Positions 27,230-33,581 of a stretch of 64,000 bases of DNA are shown here, piece after piece. Source of the DNA: Phyllobacterium phragmitis. GTDB lineage: Bacteria > Pseudomonadota > Alphaproteobacteria > Rhizobiales > Rhizobiaceae. The first letter of the stretch is position 1. Every line of letters starts with the position of its first letter. Below the pieces are notes generated by a model. That model ran no database searches. It was given only the letters and a program-made list of their open reading frames with translations, and had not been told where the DNA came from. The stretch is taken from contig NZ_PVBR01000021.1 in assembly GCF_002980495.1 (NCBI RefSeq), forward strand, positions 30,803 to 94,802, written 5' to 3'. Both the position numbers and the translations under genes were made by a program.

Positions 27230-27621
27230 GCCGCGACCTTTCCAGCGAGATAGGTTTTTACTGGGTTATGCCCTTTGGCGTTGCTCTTTGCCCGTGCGTC
27301 GATCCCAAGTGCCTTCTCGGCCCGGGAGGCCTGATTGCAGGTGCGAACCACATCATCGGCGGTCACGCCTTCGCCGCGCATGAATGCAGCCCTGGTCATC
27401 TCTGCGATGACGGCTAGCTCTGCTGCTGCCTCGACCTTGATCGCCAGAACTTCGCTTATCGAAGCGTCTCCCCCGAGCGCATGGGTGAATGCTGCCACGA
27501 GGTCACACCGTCGACGCCATTCCTTGGTCCGGCGATCCATCAGGCCAGCGGACAATCCACGTCCTTTCACAGCGCTATCTATGGCGCGTCCGCTATCCAT
27601 GGTGGGCGTTGTGGTGGTCAA
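27226..27621 (-). CDS. Putative phage terminase small subunit
   Basis: 131-aa, mostly helical, basic protein located directly upstream of the large terminase and overlapping it by 4 bases. It contains RRTKEWRRRCDLVAAFTHAL and a helical core (IKVEAAAELAVIAEMTRAAF). No strong motif is seen: the terminase-small identity is inferred from position and size. First gene of the ten-gene leftward operon. Confidence 0.6.
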   Translation of the reverse strand: MTTTTPTMDSGRAIDSAVKGRGLSAGLMDRRTKEWRRRCDLVAAFTHALGGDASISEVLAIKVEAAAELAVIAEMTRAAFMRGEGVTADDVVRTCNQASRAEKALGIDARAKSNAKGHNPVKTYLAGKVAA

Positions 27622-27868
27622 TGTTCTGACTCCTTTCGATACCCGATGGTTACCCCAATCGGGTAGTGTGAGCGAACAATAAACTGAAAACCCTGAAATT
27701 CCAAGGCTTCATGGCGCTGTAGCTACTGATATTAAATCAGCGGCTATATCAGCAAGTCACTTTCGGAAAAATCGATATGAGGGTGGGTGAAAAAATGTAC
27801 CGTTCAAACATAGATTGACCCGTCCATTGAAATTGCGCACCTTCCAGTTTCTTGGGAGGGCAATCACC

Positions 27869-28237
27869 ATTATCAATCGACGCAAAGTGTTGCTTTCGGG
27901 CATTGCGCTGTTTGCGGCATCGAAAGATGTAAGCGCGCGCGGTGGACGCCGATCTGGTGGAGGTCTCCATTCGGGCAGTGGCTATTCGCGATCGGGAGGG
28001 CGGGGACGCTCTTTTGGTGGGGCTGCTTTCCCGATGCTACTGACGTTCGGTGGAATTGGTTTCGCGGTATGGATGACATGGAGGTGGTTCGCCGGTCGCA
28101 CGGCTCGCGAGGCTGAACGACGATGGCAAGCCGAGCGGGCCGAGATAGCCGCCAAGCGCCGGGAGGAATGGCAAAGGCGCGTTGCTGCCGGTGAAATATC
28201 TTGGATGAACAAGCCACCAGGGGCCGGACCGAATTGA
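27869..28237 (+). CDS. Exported or membrane-anchored protein, possible ATT start
   Basis: About 122 aa. N-terminal Tat-like/Sec-like signal (NRRKVLLSGIALFAASKDVS), then a Gly/Ser/Arg-rich stretch (residues about 25-52), one membrane segment (AFPMLLTFGGIGFAVWMTW) and a charged helix (AREAERRWQAERAEIAAKRR). No ATG, GTG or TTG stands near the signal; the nearest codon after the strong GGGAGG ribosome site (27854-27859) is ATT at 27869. TTG codons at 27815 and 27827 are other candidates. Function unknown. The C-terminal helix may bind another protein. Confidence 0.55.
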   Translation: MINRRKVLLSGIALFAASKDVSARGGRRSGGGLHSGSGYSRSGGRGRSFGGAAFPMLLTFGGIGFAVWMTWRWFAGRTAREAERRWQAERAEIAAKRREEWQRRVAAGEISWMNKPPGAGPN

Positions 28238-28245
28238 AATCGACG

Positions 28246-29022
28246 ATGATGGACACCCTTCTAGGGACCAGCGCAGTTCTAAATGGCGTAGCAATCCCGG
28301 CCAGATCGTTGGGAGAAGCATTGAGCAGGCATTGCCTGAGTGTGGTAATTCACAGTGACTATGCCAACAGTGAGTTCCCCGTCCTTCCCGCATATCTTCG
28401 CGGCTCAGGCATTCCAATATTGCTTGGCGATCGCTACATTTTGGTTTGCACGAAGCACCAACTTCAAGGCGTAGATCTGGAACGGGTTTCCATGTTTGCG
28501 GAAGGCGGTGAGAGACTGATTTCTTCTGGCGGAGTTCGGAGTTTTGTAGAACCAGACCCTGATTCAGATTATCGAGATATAGCAGCATTTGATTTTACGG
28601 AGCCGTGCCGGGATATACCGGAATTGCGGCGATGGTTTTTCCGGCTCAGTGAATTGCCCCCTGAAATCTCCGCAGAGGCAAATATGATCGGGTTGGCTTT
28701 TGGCTTTCCAACTAAGGAACAGTCGATAAACTCTGAAGAGCGAAAAATTGTATTTTCCCGAAGGCAGATGGTTTTCAATTTGGATCACCAGCAAGGCTCT
28801 GATCGGGCGATGTTTACAGTTCGTCTACACGAAATGCTACCTATCGACCCCGACGGGGTGAGTGGTGGACCAGCTTTTGTCGTTCAGATGGTGGATGGGG
28901 GCCCCAAGGTTTATCTCGCCGGCATGGTCACGAGGGCCGGCCGCAAAAGCCTTTACATAATGAAGATAGAGATTGTCCTGGGTTTCCTGCGCTCGGTTTT
29001 TCCGAGCAGCCCTGGCTCGTGA
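28246..29022 (+). CDS. Trypsin-like serine protease domain protein
   Basis: 258 aa. I identify a likely chymotrypsin-fold protease from three motifs in order: His71 in CTKHQL (similar to TAAHC), Asp111 in DIAAF, and Ser206 in DGVSGGPAF (GxSGGP). No signal peptide is seen, so it would act in the cytoplasm. This fits stand-alone trypsin-like proteases found in islands and some phage-defence operons. The start ATG-ATG at 28246/28249 has only a weak ribosome site. It follows the membrane-associated protein by 8 bp on the same strand, so the two may form a pair. Confidence 0.7.
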   Translation: MMDTLLGTSAVLNGVAIPARSLGEALSRHCLSVVIHSDYANSEFPVLPAYLRGSGIPILLGDRYILVCTKHQLQGVDLERVSMFAEGGERLISSGGVRSFVEPDPDSDYRDIAAFDFTEPCRDIPELRRWFFRLSELPPEISAEANMIGLAFGFPTKEQSINSEERKIVFSRRQMVFNLDHQQGSDRAMFTVRLHEMLPIDPDGVSGGPAFVVQMVDGGPKVYLAGMVTRAGRKSLYIMKIEIVLGFLRSVFPSSPGS

Positions 29023-29057
29023 ATGGGTCGACAGAATGAACACGAGGGAAATCCACA

Positions 29058-29336
29058 TTAGTCAAGCGACTGGCGCTGCCCGATCGGAACCTTGAACGCA
29101 TCGAGTGATCCCCTGACCGCTTCCTCAAACACAAACAGGAGGTGAGCAGCTTCGTCCGATGGGAGGTTATAGTTGATGATGCACGTTTCAACGTCTTCCT
29201 TCCCCTTGGCGATTTGAGCCATAACCAGGGGCATCTTTAGCAACTGCTGGGCCGGGGTAAGGTCATTCAGGAATTCGGCGGATGCCTGTCCAATGTCCTG
29301 GCCCCATTTCAACACTGCTGGTTCGTATATGCTCAT
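29058..29336 (-). CDS. 92-aa hypothetical protein
   Basis: Unrecognised small protein, predicted mainly helical (QDIGQASAEFLNDLTPAQQL, then a helix LLFVFEEAVRGSLDAF). The ATG at 29336 has AAAGG at suitable spacing. It is last in the leftward gene group that begins with the AlpA-like gene at 30967. Confidence 0.6.
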   Translation of the reverse strand: MSIYEPAVLKWGQDIGQASAEFLNDLTPAQQLLKMPLVMAQIAKGKEDVETCIINYNLPSDEAAHLLFVFEEAVRGSLDAFKVPIGQRQSLD

Positions 29337-29479
29337 GCTGCACCTTTGTCGGTTTCGGTAATGTTTCGCGCGCGTGGGGATGAAGCGCTATGAGTATGCA
29401 GGGATTTCATCCCCGCACCCCAGATCGGGGGATGATCCCCCGAACCCCGTACGTTCCGCTACGCGGTCCGATTGTGACG

Positions 29480-29767
29480 CTATGCGGCATCGTTGGGAGT
29501 TCCCGTCTCGGGTTGTTTTATCAAGCGACTGACGGCTGCCGTATACTTGGCCATTCTCGTGTCTATTTCCTTCGAAGATAGACCAGCTTGCCGTAGCTCA
29601 CGGCGCACCGCCTTGGCATGGGCTGCCCAAAAGCGGCGCCCCGCTGTGAAATCTCTGGCGGAAAGTTCTCGGGCGGCTGCCCTGATCTTCGCGGCCTGGC
29701 GATCAATCGGAAACGGAATCACAACTGCATTCTGCGTCACGGCTGTAGAGAATAAGTCCATCTGCAT
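29480..29767 (-). CDS. DUF6074-like small protein
   Basis: 95 aa. It opens MQMDLFSTAVTQNAVVIPFP, then DRQAAKIRAAARELSARDF, and has an Arg-rich helical part. The VIPFP and DR...KIR pattern is typical of the DUF6074 group of rhizobial prophage and plasmid proteins, whose function is not known. GGAGG at about 7 bases before the ATG overlaps the end of the preceding 32-aa ORF, so it is translated in the same operon. Confidence 0.65.
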   Translation of the reverse strand: MQMDLFSTAVTQNAVVIPFPIDRQAAKIRAAARELSARDFTAGRRFWAAHAKAVRRELRQAGLSSKEIDTRMAKYTAAVSRLIKQPETGTPNDAA

Positions 29768-29769
29768 AG

Positions 29770-29868
29770 TCAGCCTCCGCTGAAAGGGTTGGCTATATAG
29801 GCAGGACCACTGGTGTCTCGCATAAGGCCCGGTTTCATTTCTGCGTATGCGGGACCACTGGTGTCCAT
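29770..29868 (-). CDS. 32-aa peptide with two DTSGPAY repeats
   Basis: ORF starting at 29868 (ATG) with a possible GGAAG ribosome site. The peptide begins MDTSGPAY and later has DTSGPAYIANPFSGG at its end. The preceding gene product ends in EDTSGPA, so the motif occurs three times in a row. The differences between copies are silent at the Pro, Ala and Tyr codons, which hints at selection on the peptide. It may still be a chance ORF across DNA repeats. Confidence 0.35.
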   Translation of the reverse strand: MDTSGPAYAEMKPGLMRDTSGPAYIANPFSGG

Positions 29869-29902
29869 CTGGCTTCCATCTCTATGCGGGACCACTGGTG
29901 TC
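29804..29902. repeat. Three iteron-like direct repeats
   Basis: GGACCACTGGTGTC occurs at 29804-29817, 29852-29865 and 29889-29902 (spacing 48 and 37 bp). The core ACCACTGGT is nearly palindromic. The copies straddle the 3' end of a replication-type gene, as iterons or an origin would. They also encode the DTSGPA motif. Confidence 0.7.
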
Positions 29903-30340
29903 CTCCGGAAGCTTAATTTCTGGATCGAAAACGCGAGGGAGAGACAGGTGAAGCGTTCTGATTTCGACAAACTCGCCACTCTCTTTCTTCTTCCTTGCCC
30001 GACTGCCGATGAATAAACCAAGATCCTCATAATGTGTGATATCCCGGGAGATGGTCTTGATCGAACAGCGGCCGGCGAAGCGTGCGAAATCTCGGTTCGT
30101 GCCTTTGATGGTTCCTGATTTCAGATCTATCAACCCGTCGACTATGGCCATTAAGCGAAAGCTATAGCTCTCCCTGTGGATGATCTGCATGGCCATATGT
30201 CTCCACAGTTGGAACGTCTCCATCCGGTTTTTCTCTGTTCCAAACCACGTCATGACGGTGGCGGCGCGTCGATCAATCCGCTTGCGCTGCCCGGTCCAAT
30301 TCTGCGCGACTGTGATAGTCTTCCCGGGAACGAAGTTCAT
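29882..30340 (-). CDS. Putative replication or DNA-binding protein
   Basis: 152 aa. A winged-helix-like core is suggested by FRLMAIVDGLIDLKSGTIKG, then DFARFAGRCSIKTISRDITH (recognition-helix type segment), and EDLGLFIGSRARKKK. The N-terminus is basic (TGQRKRIDRRAATVMTW). The repeats at its 3' end and the neighbouring AlpA-like gene suggest a replication or copy-control role. No family could be named. It overlaps the upstream gene by 4 bases. Confidence 0.55.
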   Translation of the reverse strand: MNFVPGKTITVAQNWTGQRKRIDRRAATVMTWFGTEKNRMETFQLWRHMAMQIIHRESYSFRLMAIVDGLIDLKSGTIKGTNRDFARFAGRCSIKTISRDITHYEDLGLFIGSRARKKKESGEFVEIRTLHLSLPRVFDPEIKLPEDTSGPA

Positions 30341-30531
30341 GCAGCTCGAGCTCGGATCAGATTCGCCTCTCGGATGGCGTAGCAGGCTTCAATAGCGCTG
30401 ATGCCGAACCGCTCTTGGATGGCCCGGATTATAGGCCGCGGTTTGGCATGGTCCGGCGTCGTCGCGATCCACCGGGCGGCTTCCTCGATCGCCGCGCTAT
30501 GTTCGTGCTCTGGAGGCGTGAGGCTGCTCAT
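30337..30531 (-). CDS. 64-aa hypothetical protein
   Basis: Small helical protein (SAAIEEAARWIATTPDHAKP, IIRAIQERFGISAIEACYAI). The last part resembles a short helix-turn-helix. GGAGG precedes the ATG by 6 bases, and both ends overlap neighbours by 4 bases. Function unknown. Confidence 0.65.
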   Translation of the reverse strand: MSSLTPPEHEHSAAIEEAARWIATTPDHAKPRPIIRAIQERFGISAIEACYAIREANLIRARAA

Positions 30532-30773
30532 TCGCCACCCTCCACATTATCAATTACGCGAACGCCGTCAGCCGCCCATTCAACGGCATCGGCCTTGATA
30601 GCGGCATATGTATTGCGGGCACTTACAATGATATTTGTGCCATTTTCATCGACATAGGTGAGCAAGAAAGTCAGTTCGCCGATCTCTTCGGGATTTGGAG
30701 ATTGGGTGCATATTCCAGTTTCGACCACGACACGAGCGGTCGACTGCGGCCTCAGGGAAATGACGGCGCTCAT
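30528..30773 (-). CDS. 81-aa hypothetical protein
   Basis: Starts MSAVISLRPQSTARVVVETG and contains EEIGELTFLLTYVDENGTNI. The ATG at 30773 is preceded by AGGA at 8 bases and overlaps the stop of the AlpA-like gene. The longer reading from 30896 would extend into that gene and is rejected. Unknown function. Confidence 0.65.
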   Translation of the reverse strand: MSAVISLRPQSTARVVVETGICTQSPNPEEIGELTFLLTYVDENGTNIIVSARNTYAAIKADAVEWAADGVRVIDNVEGGE

Positions 30774-30967
30774 GCTGCATTCCTGCCGGCCTGCTTGCGT
30801 TCCCATGCGATCAGATCGGCCTCCGGGAAATACCGGCGCCGGTTGATGATGGTCGGCTTTGGGAAATCGAGGTCGGGATTTTGGAGCCAGCGCCACAGCG
30901 TCATATCGGTGACGTGGTAACGGCTACGCACCTGTGGTGCGGTCAAGAAATTCTCATGATTTGACAT
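30770..30967 (-). CDS. AlpA/MerR-like excisionase-type DNA-binding protein
   Basis: 65 aa. The pattern FLTAPQVRSRYHVTDMTLWR, then PTIINRRRYFPEADLIAWER is the winged helix-turn-helix of AlpA/Xis-type proteins. In satellites and islands such proteins activate integrase or direct excision. It opens a four-gene overlapping leftward operon, upstream of the repeat region. Confidence 0.85.
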   Translation of the reverse strand: MSNHENFLTAPQVRSRYHVTDMTLWRWLQNPDLDFPKPTIINRRRYFPEADLIAWERKQAGRNAA

Positions 30968-31119
30968 TTAGTTAGGCCCTGTTTGTTTACAGTGCCTAAC
31001 TATTTATCTGTAATATCTACTCGGTACAAAATGGCCGTTGGAAGATTTTTAACGGCATAGAACGTTCAACTTACTTCTGAATGCCTAAACGTTAGAAACA
31101 GATATATTTCTCCTAATGT

Positions 31120-31902
31120 TTAAAATGCGGGATCAGCTTTAGAGTGTGGCTCGAAATAGCTTTCAAAGTAAACGGTCCGGTCAGCAGAGCGCCGAATGAA
31201 TGCCCGAATCGTCGTGCCCTTTGTTTCTTCCTGCGACATACCTCGCGCTGACATGACTTGAATAAACTTGACGAGAGGACCATACGCGTCACGATCTGGG
31301 GAAGTGCACGTGCCGATTTCACGGCGAAGCTGATATCGCCAGAACGCAATCAAAATGAGCCAATAAAAGTAGCGGATTCGATCGGCTCTGTTGCTCTGCG
31401 GCTCAATTATAGACTGTTTGGCCGATTGCAGCCATTCGAGCCTTTCCTTAGCGCTGTTCTCCAGTATTACCAGATCCTCTCGAAGATCTGGTACATTAAT
31501 GGTGCCCTCGGGCTCTGGTGCCTCCAACGTTTCCTCGAAATCACTCCAATCCGCATTTCCCCAGAACGTGCGCCATCCGTCTTCCTCAATTTCGCCATGC
31601 GACAGCAGATTTGAAAGATCGGCGGTGAGTTCGGCAATTCTGCGTTCGCGCTCGATTGATTCCTTGTTGAAGTGCAGGCTTGGGGAACCATGAAACGTGT
31701 GCATCGCCACACCAAGTTGCATTAGATCCCATGTGCGGACCAATATTCCCGCTTCCGCCAGTTGCGACATTGCAGTCGGTGACGGAAAACTTTCGAAATG
31801 CTCCACGCCATGGCCAAAATGGGCATCCAATTGCCTGTCTTCAGCAGGTGCTAGAAAGAGATCACGCTCCACATCAAAGTCTTCATCGTGAATGTTTTTC
31901 AT
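31120..31902 (-). CDS. 260-aa hypothetical protein downstream of integrase
   Basis: Not recognised. Predicted helical and charged, with a coiled-coil region (SIERERRIAELTADLSNLLS) and a hydrophobic helix (IRYFYWLILIAFWRYQL) that may span the membrane. It overlaps the integrase stop by 4 bases, so it is co-transcribed with int. Composition (AT-richer) fits the element, not the host. Confidence 0.7.
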   Translation of the reverse strand: MKNIHDEDFDVERDLFLAPAEDRQLDAHFGHGVEHFESFPSPTAMSQLAEAGILVRTWDLMQLGVAMHTFHGSPSLHFNKESIERERRIAELTADLSNLLSHGEIEEDGWRTFWGNADWSDFEETLEAPEPEGTINVPDLREDLVILENSAKERLEWLQSAKQSIIEPQSNRADRIRYFYWLILIAFWRYQLRREIGTCTSPDRDAYGPLVKFIQVMSARGMSQEETKGTTIRAFIRRSADRTVYFESYFEPHSKADPAF

Positions 31903-33290
31903 TGTGCCGCCCTCATCGGTATCACGTTTTCAGTCGATTTTTTGATAACGATCCCCTCAACATACCGAGCCCATGCGTCAAGCGCACGCCGCTTCTCCTC
32001 CGAAAACTCGTGACGCTGATAAACGCCGACGATGCCGCCGAAGCTGCCCGACGTATGATTTAGGATTTTCTCGATGACAGCCAAGCTGATACCCAGCTTA
32101 GCCATGCCCGACGCAACGGTTCGGCGAATGTCATGTAGGCGCCAAGGCTCCAATTTAACGGAATCAGGGTCTTCCCCAGCGTCCTCTGCCTCTTTGCGCA
32201 TAATCTCCAGCATCTTAGCGTCGAGCGCGTCCTTGGCCTTAGAGAAGCCGCTGACGGGGTTCTGGCCGTTTGTGGTGAACACAAAGTCAGATCCGGATAT
32301 CCGCGGCAGTTGCTCCAGGATGCCCAGCGCTGTGGCGCTTAGAGCCACCTCGTGCGCCTTGTCCGTCTTCACGCGCTCACGGGGAAGCGTCCAGGTGTTC
32401 CCGTCAATCTCGCGCCATGCCATCGCGCCTACTTCCTCGCGGCGCTGGCCGGTTAAGACTAGCATTTGGAACAACCGTCCGAACGGCCAGCCCATCGCCT
32501 CGCAGCCCTGCCACAAAGCTTTCAATTCATTGTCGGTGAGAACGCGGTCGCGAGCCTTCTCCGTCGCCGGCGGCTTCACTTTTTCACAAGGGCTGATCTT
32601 GAGCAGGTCACGCTGTATCGACCAGTTGAATAGCTTCCTTAGCGCCGCCAGCGTCCGGTTGGCGATAATCGGGCTACCACGATCAACCAGGTCATCAAGA
32701 AGGGCAATCACCTCGGAACGGGTCATGCTGTCGATTGGACGATGCCCCCACTTGTCGACCACACCTTCTTTGACGACGGCGAAGGTCTTTGGATCATCTG
32801 CGATCGCGGCCTTGTCCTTGTCCGTCTCTGCTGCAGCGATCTTCGCCTTATCAGGCACTAGCCCGAGCAGCCGCGCCGTTTCCTTCCAAGAGCGGTTTTT
32901 GGGCTTGGCATAGCGGGCTAGAAATAGCCGTGCCACGCTGTCTAATCGCGTGCGGTCGGCCTCGTCTTCATTATGCGCCTGCTTCTTTGAAATCTGCTTT
33001 TGAACGGCGGGGTCAATGCCCTGCCTGACGCGATCGAGAATATCGGAAGCTTCAGCGCGGATCCTCTTCAACTCGGCACCGGCCAATTCCACATTGTCGC
33101 CTGCGAGATAGTTTCCGAGAACCATTTTGCGCGGCTTGCCATAGGCGCGGTAGCGCACCGCCCAAGATTTCCGGCCGGTCGGCTGTATGACGAGATAGAG
33201 CCCTGTGAGGACGCCATCGGGGATTTCTAGCCGCTTCGATGGATCGGCCTTAAGCTTGGTAAGTGAAGCGCCAGTAAGTGCCTTCGCCAT
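31899..33290 (-). CDS. int: Tyrosine-type integrase (P4-like)
   Basis: 463-aa site-specific recombinase. N-terminal DUF4102/arm-binding domain (LTKLKADPSKRLEIPDGVLT...), SAM-like core-binding domain around 105-230, and catalytic domain with the Arg of TGQRREEVG, the LHDIRRTVASGMA box (His and Arg), His of LNHTSG and Tyr of VYQRHEF. All catalytic residues are present and the frame is open, so it may be active. It is encoded about 165 bp from attR and points away from it. Unusually, it is at the end opposite the intact tRNA gene. Confidence 0.95.
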   Translation of the reverse strand: MAKALTGASLTKLKADPSKRLEIPDGVLTGLYLVIQPTGRKSWAVRYRAYGKPRKMVLGNYLAGDNVELAGAELKRIRAEASDILDRVRQGIDPAVQKQISKKQAHNEDEADRTRLDSVARLFLARYAKPKNRSWKETARLLGLVPDKAKIAAAETDKDKAAIADDPKTFAVVKEGVVDKWGHRPIDSMTRSEVIALLDDLVDRGSPIIANRTLAALRKLFNWSIQRDLLKISPCEKVKPPATEKARDRVLTDNELKALWQGCEAMGWPFGRLFQMLVLTGQRREEVGAMAWREIDGNTWTLPRERVKTDKAHEVALSATALGILEQLPRISGSDFVFTTNGQNPVSGFSKAKDALDAKMLEIMRKEAEDAGEDPDSVKLEPWRLHDIRRTVASGMAKLGISLAVIEKILNHTSGSFGGIVGVYQRHEFSEEKRRALDAWARYVEGIVIKKSTENVIPMRAAQ

Positions 33291-33307
33291 GTGATAACCC
33301 CCTCTTT

Positions 33308-33352
33308 GGGTAACAACGGGGTAACAAAATCGTCTGTTATGCCGCGTTACCC
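33308..33352 (+). promoter_or_regulatory. Integrase arm-type sites (right)
   Basis: GGGTAAC at 33308-33314 and 33319-33325 and its inverse GTTACCC at 33346-33352 lie between the integrase start and attR. They match the three copies near attL. They probably bind integrase and may also overlap the integrase promoter. Confidence 0.55.
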
Positions 33353-33455
33353 AGTGTTATTAACATAAGGGCAATATCTCACATATGCAAGGGATTACGG
33401 GGGTTTATTTGAGGTTGGATGTTCTGATTTGCTATCAAGTGTTAGAGGACTTTAC

Positions 33456-33505
33456 CTGACTTTTAATCAGTAGGTCCAGGGTTCGAATCCCTGCGCGCTC
33501 ACCAA
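33456..33505 (+). repeat. attR: second copy of the tRNA-Lys 3' end
   Basis: 50 bases identical to 16092-16141. It lacks the 5' part of the tRNA, so it is a remnant and not a gene. Confidence 0.95.
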
Positions 33506-33581
33506 TCTCTCGATAGAGCGCACCAGAAAATTTCCACCCGCCGCAGCAAGCGGATAGTGTTTGATTCCCATTTGCGCGCCC

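Larger units (their letters stand above)
16092..33505. mobile_element. 17.4-kb integrated satellite-like phage element at tRNA-Lys
   Basis: Bounded by perfect 50-bp repeats of the tRNA-Lys 3' end. It carries a tyrosine integrase beside attR, GGGTAAC arm-type repeats at both ends, an AlpA-like protein, a replication-type operon, a Xre regulator and packaging genes (terminase small candidate and terminase large). Further genes are a Mu gpF/SPP1 gp7-like head protein, a gp10-like protein and a tape measure. I find no portal, scaffold/protease, major capsid, baseplate, lysis or tail fibre gene. The structural operon is continuous with overlapping genes and no broken frames, so the element may be a phage satellite or mini-phage. 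An old deletion derivative cannot be excluded. Confidence 0.9.

Noticed and set aside
29804..29902. CRISPR array
   Set aside because: Only three 14-bp repeats with unequal spacing inside a coding region; no cas genes in the window.
33456..33505. A second tRNA-Lys gene
   Set aside because: Only the 3' 50 bases are present; the D arm and 5' acceptor strand are missing.
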